Assembly: GCF_013213835.1 (NCBI RefSeq)
Contig: NZ_JABSSU010000013.1
Span: 1-57,713 of the forward strand
Length of the DNA stretch: 57,713 nucleotides
Source of the DNA: Winogradskyella sp.
GTDB taxonomy: Bacteria > Bacteroidota > Bacteroidia > Flavobacteriales > Flavobacteriaceae
Reading direction: 5' to 3'
How positions within the stretch are numbered: the first letter of the stretch is position 1; every line of letters starts with the position of its first letter. Positions 53,357 to 57,713 of the stretch are shown piece after piece. Under the pieces are notes generated by a model. The model was not told the origin of the DNA, searched no databases, and saw only the letters and a program-made list of their open reading frames with translations. The position numbers and the translations under genes were made by a program.

Positions 53357-53360
53357 CACA

Positions 53361-53759
53361 ATGAAATTTCAATTTAATAAACATTATTTGGTTTTGGCTC
53401 ATACGCTATTTTTAGCAGAATTAGCCATCGCTTTTATTATAAAAACAGGATTTATTCGCTACACCTTTGGTGATTATCTTGTTGTTATTTTACTATATGC
53501 AATATTAAGAGGATGCACTAATCTGAATGTGAGGGCTTCAGCTTTTGCAGTCCTCGGTATTGCCTATGGTATTGAGTTTCTTCAACTCACCAAATTCTTA
53601 GCCTACTTTAATTTACAAGACAACCAAACCGCCACCTTAATTTTTGGCTCAACCTTTCAATTTGGAGATCTAATAGCCTACACTTTAGGTATTATCACAG
53701 TATTAATTTTTGAATATTATTATGGAAACAATAAAAACACTCATACAGTCAAAGTTTAA
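53361..53759 (+). CDS. DUF2809 membrane protein
   Basis: A 132-residue protein with four spans. The pattern RYTFGDYLVVILLYAILRG, AFAVLGIAYGIEFLQLTKF, GSTFQFGDLIAYTLGIITV matches DUF2809. Function unknown. It begins 4 bp after the SanA-like gene, and the next gene starts inside it. Confidence 0.8.
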   Translation: MKFQFNKHYLVLAHTLFLAELAIAFIIKTGFIRYTFGDYLVVILLYAILRGCTNLNVRASAFAVLGIAYGIEFLQLTKFLAYFNLQDNQTATLIFGSTFQFGDLIAYTLGIITVLIFEYYYGNNKNTHTVKV

Positions 53760-54402
53760 GAACTTATCCTTAGTAACAACAGCACTAGCCTTTAGTGTCA
53801 TCATACTTATGGTAAGGATAAAGTTGAACAAATCGTTCTTCTATCTATTTCTTGTTTGGAATGTCTTCCTTGCGGTAATTCCGTATGCCATCACTATGTA
53901 CCTAAACTCCAAAAAAGAAATTCATCCATTAAAACTTGCATTTTGGTTCTTAGCCTGGTTAGCATTTTTACCAAATGCACCATACATAGTAACAGACCTT
54001 ATTCATTTAAAAACTGGTAATAATCCTTACATCTGGATAGATATTATTGTGGTATTGTCTTTTGTACTTAGCGGTTTACTACTCTTCTATCTTTCTATAT
54101 TAGATATGCAAAAAATAGTCATATCAAGATTTAGCAAATTACCAATGCGCTCAATAACTTTAGTTATACTTTTGTTATGCGGATTTGGTGTGTATTTAGG
54201 TAGAGTATTACGCTATAATTCTTGGGAAATTATAAGTAATCCACAAGTGCTATGTTTAGATATTATAGACATTATGACATCGCCAATACAACATAGTGAC
54301 GCTTGGTTATTTACAATTAGTTTTGGATGTTTTTTAGTTGTAGGTTACCTATGTTTTAAAACACTTATTCCTTACCATCCACATAATCCTGAAGATAACT
54401 AA
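53722..54402 (+). CDS. DUF1361 membrane protein
   Basis: A 226-residue protein with about six spans and the DUF1361 block: FYLFLVWNVFLAVIPYAITMYL, ALKLAFWFLAWLAFLPNAPYIVTDLIHL-like LAFWFLAWLAFLPNAPYIVTDLIHL, and GFGVYLGRVLRYNSWEII. The ATG at 53722 overlaps DUF2809 by 38 bp. Last gene of the operon; its 3' end overlaps the convergent dehydrogenase gene by 38 bp. Function unknown. Confidence 0.82.
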   Translation: METIKTLIQSKFKNLSLVTTALAFSVIILMVRIKLNKSFFYLFLVWNVFLAVIPYAITMYLNSKKEIHPLKLAFWFLAWLAFLPNAPYIVTDLIHLKTGNNPYIWIDIIVVLSFVLSGLLLFYLSILDMQKIVISRFSKLPMRSITLVILLLCGFGVYLGRVLRYNSWEIISNPQVLCLDIIDIMTSPIQHSDAWLFTISFGCFLVVGYLCFKTLIPYHPHNPEDN

Positions 54403-55579
54403 AACGCTCAGTAAGAAGACCATCTGAGGTTGTCATTTTTGCGCGCTCAAGAACTCCATGGCTGTCATTATCAAAGAATGCTGGTATCACATGTTCTACA
54501 AATGTCTCACCAAAACCTTCACTAGCATCTTTTGGTAATTCGCAAGGCAGATTGTCTACAGCCATAACGGTAATAGCATCAGCCACATCAAAAGCGACTT
54601 CTTGCTCGGTTTGTGGGTCATAGCCGTAAAATGGTTCGGCAATTGTAGAAGGTCTTATGGTACTGGCTACTGGTCCATCAATGTCACAAGAGACATCTGC
54701 AACAAGATTAATTTTAAAATCCGAAGATTTTGCATCTTCACGTGTAAACAAAAATGGTGCATTATTGCCATAGAAATGACCTGCAATAAAATAATCAGTT
54801 TCTTTTGCATAAGGCATAAAATTACTCACGTAACCAGAAGGATCATTATAAAACGCATACTTATCACCTACTTTACCATCTGCACGTTTATTATATTCCA
54901 TAACATCGGCCATAACATAGACAGGTTCCGTGAAGTCAGTTGTTAAATACAAGGCATCACTCACTTGTTTTATACCTAAATGGTCTAAGATTTCCTTTGC
55001 ACCATAAGCCACTTTTCCGGTACCTGTAAGTAATATTTTAATATTAGGAACGATAATTTTATCGAGTTCAGCTTTTACTTCATTGAGATCAGCAAGTGTT
55101 TCAACCTTAGGCAAATTGAATAATCCATCTCTAATTCCTAAAGCTCTAAACCCGTTATATGCACCAACTAAACCAGCATAACGTCCAAAACCTATCAATC
55201 TTGCTCCATTGTCTTTTACAATGGTCTCATGATCGTACATTTCAATATTGTGCTTTAGCATTGCTTTAAGCAACTTACGATTGTACGGTTGTTTTTTTAT
55301 AGTATGCGAAAAATAGAAATACTTTTTATTAGGAATAAGGTTTTCAATGGGTACTTCTTTTACACCAATCATCACATCAGCATGAGACACATCATCCAAT
55401 ACTTCAAATCCTAGAGCCTCATAAGCGCTGTCAGGAAATATTCTGATATCAGAAGATTCCACAATAAAATTAGCCTCAGGAAATCGATTTCTTGCTTCAG
55501 CTAAGGTTTCTGGAGAAAATACAACACGTCTATCTGGTGGATTTTTACGTTCTTTTATAATGGCGAATGTTATACTCAT
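54365..55579 (-). CDS. NAD(P)-dependent alanine/saccharopine dehydrogenase-like oxidoreductase
   Basis: A 404-residue enzyme of the AlaDH/PNT superfamily, Lys1-like subgroup. Marks: ITFAIIKERKNPPDRRVVFSPE (substrate site, N-terminal), FSHTIKKQPYNRKLLKAML, RLIGFGRYAGLVGAYNGFRA, the nucleotide loop ILLTGTGKVAYGAKEIL, and VADVSCDIDGPVASTIRPSTIAEPFYGYDP. Reaction not fixed by sequence: reductive deamination of lysine or glutamate derivatives is possible. Stands alone on this strand. C-terminus overlaps the DUF1361 gene by 38 bp. Confidence 0.85.
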   Translation of the reverse strand: MSITFAIIKERKNPPDRRVVFSPETLAEARNRFPEANFIVESSDIRIFPDSAYEALGFEVLDDVSHADVMIGVKEVPIENLIPNKKYFYFSHTIKKQPYNRKLLKAMLKHNIEMYDHETIVKDNGARLIGFGRYAGLVGAYNGFRALGIRDGLFNLPKVETLADLNEVKAELDKIIVPNIKILLTGTGKVAYGAKEILDHLGIKQVSDALYLTTDFTEPVYVMADVMEYNKRADGKVGDKYAFYNDPSGYVSNFMPYAKETDYFIAGHFYGNNAPFLFTREDAKSSDFKINLVADVSCDIDGPVASTIRPSTIAEPFYGYDPQTEQEVAFDVADAITVMAVDNLPCELPKDASEGFGETFVEHVIPAFFDNDSHGVLERAKMTTSDGLLTERFSYLQDYVDGKE

Positions 55580-55705
55580 GTTGATTCTTTTGATTGTTTA
55601 TTCGTTTTAAAGTGACCGAAAACTGACACTGAAAACTGAATACTTAAAACGGAATAATTTTTGCACGAAAATAATCGGATTTAAGAGGTTGCACAACTTT
55701 TTTTG

Positions 55706-55713
55706 TAACTTCG
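55706..55713 (+). promoter_or_regulatory. -7 box for ssrA
   Basis: TAACTTCG differs from TAnnTTTG at one base (C for T) and lies 22 bp upstream of the mature tmRNA 5' end; TTG at 55689-55691 could be the -33 box but the 14-nt spacing is short. The leader would be removed by RNase P. Confidence 0.4.
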
Positions 55714-55735
55714 CCGTCCTTTCATTTAAAATTTT

Positions 55736-56128
55736 GGGGTCGACTGGTTTTGACAGCGAGATGAATTAAATGGTAAGCACGTCGTGTAATGGTATTGACA
55801 CACGTAAAAGGCTAAACCAATTTTTAAACGGCGAAAATAATTACGCTTTAGCTGCTTAATAACTGAATCATAGTAAGTTCAAGCCTCGGCACACAAGGTG
55901 TGCAAGCTAAATGTCTCCAGAAAGCCTTAGTTAATGGCGTTCTTTTTAGAGGCATCGTAAAAATTGACTAAGATTGGGTAAGGCTTTGATGCCCTTTCGA
56001 GATTAAAAAGCTAAGCTATAAGTGGGCTGTTTTTTGTCAGTTTATAGTCTAAAACCAATAAAAAACTAAGCGTGTAGAAAGCTCTTTGGTTACTTGTTTG
56101 GACGAGAGTTCGATTCTCTCCGACTCCA
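55736..56128 (+). ncRNA. ssrA: Transfer-messenger RNA (tmRNA)
   Basis: Frees ribosomes stalled on broken messages and tags their products. The acceptor GGGGTCG (55736-55742) pairs with CGACTCC (56121-56127), discriminator A at 56128; CC follows but the final A of CCA is not encoded. The T arm is CGAGAGTTCGATTCTCTC. The tag frame runs from GGC at 55830 to TAA at 55857, giving GENNYALAA, a Bacteroidota-type tag. About 393 nt, one piece. A stem-loop terminator follows at once. Confidence 0.96.
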
Positions 56129-56133
56129 CCTTC

Positions 56134-56168
56134 GCTCTCTGAAGCCTTGTGCGAAAGAGAGCTTTTTT
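56134..56168 (+). terminator. Intrinsic terminator of ssrA
   Basis: GCTCTCT (56134-56140) pairs with AGAGAGC (56156-56162), with a TTCGC/GCGAA alternative nested near its base, followed by TTTTTTT (56163-56169). It starts 5 nt after the tmRNA 3' end. Confidence 0.85.
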
Positions 56169-56211
56169 TGTTTTAAAGTATATTTTTTATTTAACTTAAC
56201 ACTTGTCAACA

Positions 56212-56248
56212 GAGCTTCGGTGGACGCATCCACTTTTTTTAGTAGCTC
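56212..56248 (+). terminator. Second hairpin with T run, beyond ssrA
   Basis: GTGGA (56220-56224) pairs with TCCAC (56229-56233), loop CGCA, then TTTTTTT (56234-56240). An outer GAGCT/AGCTC pair (56212-56216/56244-56248) encloses it. It may be a back-up terminator for ssrA or the end of an unannotated short RNA. It lies 16 bp before the GIY-YIG gene. Confidence 0.45.
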
Positions 56249-56263
56249 AAATTAAGTTATCTC

Positions 56264-56509
56264 ATGACATTATTTTATTCTGTTTACATCCTTAAGTGTT
56301 CAGACAACACCTATTATACTGGTTACACCACAAATATTGATAATAGACTAAAAGCACATAACAACAAGGAAGTTCATTACACAAAGAGCAGATTACCTGT
56401 GACATTGATTAATCTTACACATTTTATAAACAAGCAAAAAGCTTATGATTTTGAACGTTATCTAAAAACTGGTTCTGGTATTGCCTTTAGAAATAAAAGA
56501 CTGATTTAA
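56264..56509 (+). CDS. GIY-YIG nuclease superfamily protein (YhbQ/URI type)
   Basis: An 81-residue single-domain protein of the UvrC/YhbQ-like GIY-YIG group: FYSVYILKCSDNTYYTGYTTNIDNRLKAHNNKEVHYTKSRLPVTL...KAYDFERYLKTGSGIAFRNK. The first motif reads VYIL...YYTG in place of GIY-YIG, as usual in this subgroup, with Arg in NRLKAHN and a Glu in the FERYLKTGSG helix. Length is normal. Such small proteins are common in Bacteroidota with no confirmed substrate. Lies just beyond ssrA. Confidence 0.87.
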   Translation: MTLFYSVYILKCSDNTYYTGYTTNIDNRLKAHNNKEVHYTKSRLPVTLINLTHFINKQKAYDFERYLKTGSGIAFRNKRLI

Positions 56510-56769
56510 AAGTTGCATTTACAGGATGGGATTCATTAGAGTACAACGCATTTAATCTCTCAAACCTATTAAAATCTTTAAAAATGTAATACTAGTGATT
56601 AGATATCAATAAAAACTTGTCGTAATTATCCTATTTTTATAATACATTTATACAAGATTGATATGAATACATATTTTATAGGAAAACTACTGTTATCCCA
56701 CCAAATATTCATTTTATAGGGTATTTTGTAATTCATATAAACTAGTTAGGTGCAATTTGAAAAACCAAA

Positions 56770-57138
56770 ATGGAAAAGAATAAAATTACTAATCAATATG
56801 GGCAAGAAATAGATTTTGAACTACCAAAAGAGTTTAAAATTGAACGCTCAAAAATTATGTACATTGAAGATAAGTCTGGTGGACTTGAGGGAAATTCGAG
56901 AATTGGAAGAGTGTTTTTTTCTAAATCAGGTAAAACATTGTACTATCGTGGATTGATTTTCCAAAGCCTGAAAGGAATGGGATTTAAATCTAATTACGTA
57001 GAAATAGAATCTGGAGATGAATACTGGATTTCTGGACCAAGAAAAGACCAAAACGACAGATTGTATGGTGGAAATTATGGAGTTGAAATTGACGAAGATG
57101 TTAAATCCGAATATTTGGAATTAATACAGAAACAATAA
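56770..57138 (+). CDS. Small orphan protein of the cassette-like unit
   Basis: A 122-residue soluble protein of unknown function, with blocks RIGRVFFSKSGKTLYYRGLIFQSLKGMGFKSNYVEIESGDEYWISGPRKDQNDRLYGG and VEIDEDVKSEYLELI. Similar sequences occur, as I recall, in scattered Bacteroidota small-gene cassettes, but I cannot give a function. No signal peptide or span. Followed by the zinc-ribbon gene 11 bp downstream, so the two are probably co-transcribed. Confidence 0.65.
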   Translation: MEKNKITNQYGQEIDFELPKEFKIERSKIMYIEDKSGGLEGNSRIGRVFFSKSGKTLYYRGLIFQSLKGMGFKSNYVEIESGDEYWISGPRKDQNDRLYGGNYGVEIDEDVKSEYLELIQKQ

Positions 57139-57149
57139 TAGTCGGAATT

Positions 57150-57395
57150 ATGGCAACACAAATATGTCCGAACTGTAAAGAGGATAATTTCACTTGGAAA
57201 GTAGATGAAGAAGAATCACCACTTACTATTTGGGATTGTGGAAGTTGCGACTATCGAGCTTTTGAGAATGAATCTGACGAACGGAATTGCTTAAAGTGCG
57301 AAAAGAAAACTGAATCGAAATTGAAAGATAGTCAAAAGGAATATTGGTGGTGTTCGAATTGTAACACGACTGAATTAATAAAAAACTGCACCTAA
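57150..57395 (+). CDS. Zinc-ribbon protein of the cassette-like unit
   Basis: An 81-residue protein with four Cys pairs: CPNC (residue 6), CGSC, CLKC and CSNC, i.e. two treble-clef or zinc-ribbon fingers separated by acidic linkers (FTWKVDEEESPLTIWD; RAFENESDERN). The stop codon TAA overlaps the right RYYYAAC heptamer (ACCTAAC). Likely binds zinc; DNA, RNA or protein binding cannot be told apart. No near neighbour explains it. Confidence 0.7.
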   Translation: MATQICPNCKEDNFTWKVDEEESPLTIWDCGSCDYRAFENESDERNCLKCEKKTESKLKDSQKEYWWCSNCNTTELIKNCT

Positions 57396-57396
57396 C

Positions 57397-57511
57397 AACG
57401 GCTATAGTTCATTACGGCTGAAATTCTTAATCGGAATTTCAAGCCTTTTTGCTAAATTTATGGTTACTGAGGAATGATACTCGCGTACCATTCCGTAACG
57501 AAACCATAGCC
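57397..57511. repeat. attC-like folded element
   Basis: GGCTATAGTTCATTACGG (57400-57417) pairs with CCGTAACGAAACCATAGCC (57493-57511) with one bulge. Inside are TGAAATTC/GAATTTCA (57419-57426/57434-57441) and GGAATGATAC/GTACCATTCC (57471-57480/57485-57494, one mismatch). A stem with two side hairpins right after an RYYYAAC heptamer resembles a large attC site. Confidence 0.6.
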
Positions 57512-57517
57512 AAAACC

Positions 57518-57599
57518 GATGATAACACATTCGCCAAAGGCGAACTTCAATCTGCGCTGCTTCGCAGACAATGCATCTTTAAGTAGATGTGTTATCATC
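57518..57599. repeat. Cloverleaf-like palindrome
   Basis: A perfect 13-bp outer stem, GATGATAACACAT (57518-57530) with ATGTGTTATCATC (57587-57599), encloses TTCGCC/GGCGAA (57530-57535/57539-57544), TCTGCG/CGCAGA (57551-57556/57563-57568) and a CATCT/AGATG pair, so it could fold as a cruciform with three arms. Confidence 0.7.
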
Positions 57600-57611
57600 T
57601 AAAGGGTTAAA

Positions 57612-57701
57612 CCAAATTACTATTTCAGCTTTACCAAAGTCAATCGCCTTCTACGGGCTTCGAGCCAAAACGTGCGACATCGCCGGTTAAAAGTAATTTG
57701 G
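57612..57701. repeat. Third inverted-repeat unit near the right edge
   Basis: CCAAATTAC (57612-57620) pairs exactly with GTAATTTGG (57693-57701) and encloses 72 bp with short GC hairpins such as GGC-TTCGA-GCC. The string GGTTAAA occurs at both its edges. No ORF is seen from 57396 to 57713; the rest of this stretch is spacer between these structured units. Confidence 0.5.
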
Positions 57702-57713
57702 CCCTGATCATCG

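Larger units (their letters stand above)
56745..57396 (+). mobile_element. Two-gene unit bounded by GTTRRRY / RYYYAAC heptamers
   Basis: GTTAGGTGCA at 56745-56754 and its exact reverse complement TGCACCTAAC at 57387-57396 bound the two genes below. GTTAGGT fits the integron core site GTTRRRY and ACCTAAC fits RYYYAAC. Just beyond the right heptamer, GGCTATAG... pairs with ...CCATAGCC over a hairpin-rich stretch like an attC site. The GTTAGGT partner after that fold is missing, and no attI or integrase gene is in the window. Read as a cassette-like insertion next to ssrA, with caution. Confidence 0.45.

Noticed and set aside
56519..56589. Short frame reading AFTGWDSLEYNAFNLSNLL after the GIY-YIG gene
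   Set aside because: Looks codon-like but is under 30 codons, is preceded by a stop, has no start codon and is in a different frame from the nuclease; may be a gene remnant but cannot be supported.
57606..57612. GTTAAAC as the missing R' partner of the attC-like site
   Set aside because: It fits GTTRRRY but is not complementary to ACCTAAC and lies beyond a second structured unit, so it was not used as the partner.
1..57713. CRISPR array, rRNA operon, transposase or phage genes
   Set aside because: No regularly spaced direct repeats, rRNA signatures or transposase/phage motifs were seen on either strand.

Overview
The window looks like a piece of a low-GC chromosome from a marine member of the Flavobacteriaceae (Bacteroidota). 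The evidence is the gene content (AGCS symporter, DUF2851, DUF4173, a TPR/outer-membrane barrel pair, NamZ-like lipoprotein), promoters of the TAnnTTTG type, frequent TTG/GTG starts without clear Shine-Dalgarno sites, and a tmRNA whose tag reads GENNYALAA. I cannot name the genus from sequence alone.

Layout. 1-8200 (minus strand) is the translation/transcription core: xerC and hpf, then four tRNAs (Thr-UGU, Tyr, Gly, Thr-GGU), tuf, tRNA-Trp, secE, nusG, rplK, rplA, rplJ, rplL and the first 583 codons of rpoB, which runs off the left edge. 8300-18700 is metabolic and signalling: an acyl-CoA dehydrogenase, a helix-hairpin-helix protein, an AGCS symporter, a tightly packed operon (FIST sensor, hybrid histidine kinase, DUF2851, PspC, K+ channel), and a cysteine-synthase/CBS-type enzyme. 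18800-31800 holds envelope genes: a LolC/E-type permease, a NamZ-like lipoprotein, a glycerophosphodiesterase lipoprotein, a fatty acid hydroxylase, an outer-membrane barrel with a 1006-residue TPR partner, and FtsE. 31800-44100 is a surface polysaccharide locus: four glycosyltransferases, FdtA and FdtB sugar-nucleotide enzymes, a FemAB/GNAT-like acyltransferase, two adjacent paralogous Wzx flippases, a membrane phosphatase/sulfatase-superfamily protein and a methyltransferase with a kinase-like front half. 44200-49400 holds typA, kdsA and small accessory genes. 49500-54400 is a compact membrane-protein operon with its own winged-helix regulator and two near-identical 19-bp palindromes that are probably its operators. 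The right end carries an AlaDH/saccharopine-dehydrogenase-like gene, ssrA (tmRNA), a GIY-YIG protein, and a two-gene unit bounded by integron-like GTTRRRY / RYYYAAC heptamers, followed by a run of cruciform-forming sequence up to the edge.

Most notable: the cassette-like unit and structured array downstream of ssrA; the twin operators with a regulator gene between them; a Coq4-like protein in what should be a menaquinone organism; a FIST/histidine-kinase pair resembling NosP/NahK; a promoter for the tRNA-tuf operon that sits inside the hpf terminator hairpin; and a 19-bp duplication of the tRNA-Trp 3' end. No CRISPR array, rRNA gene or transposase was seen.
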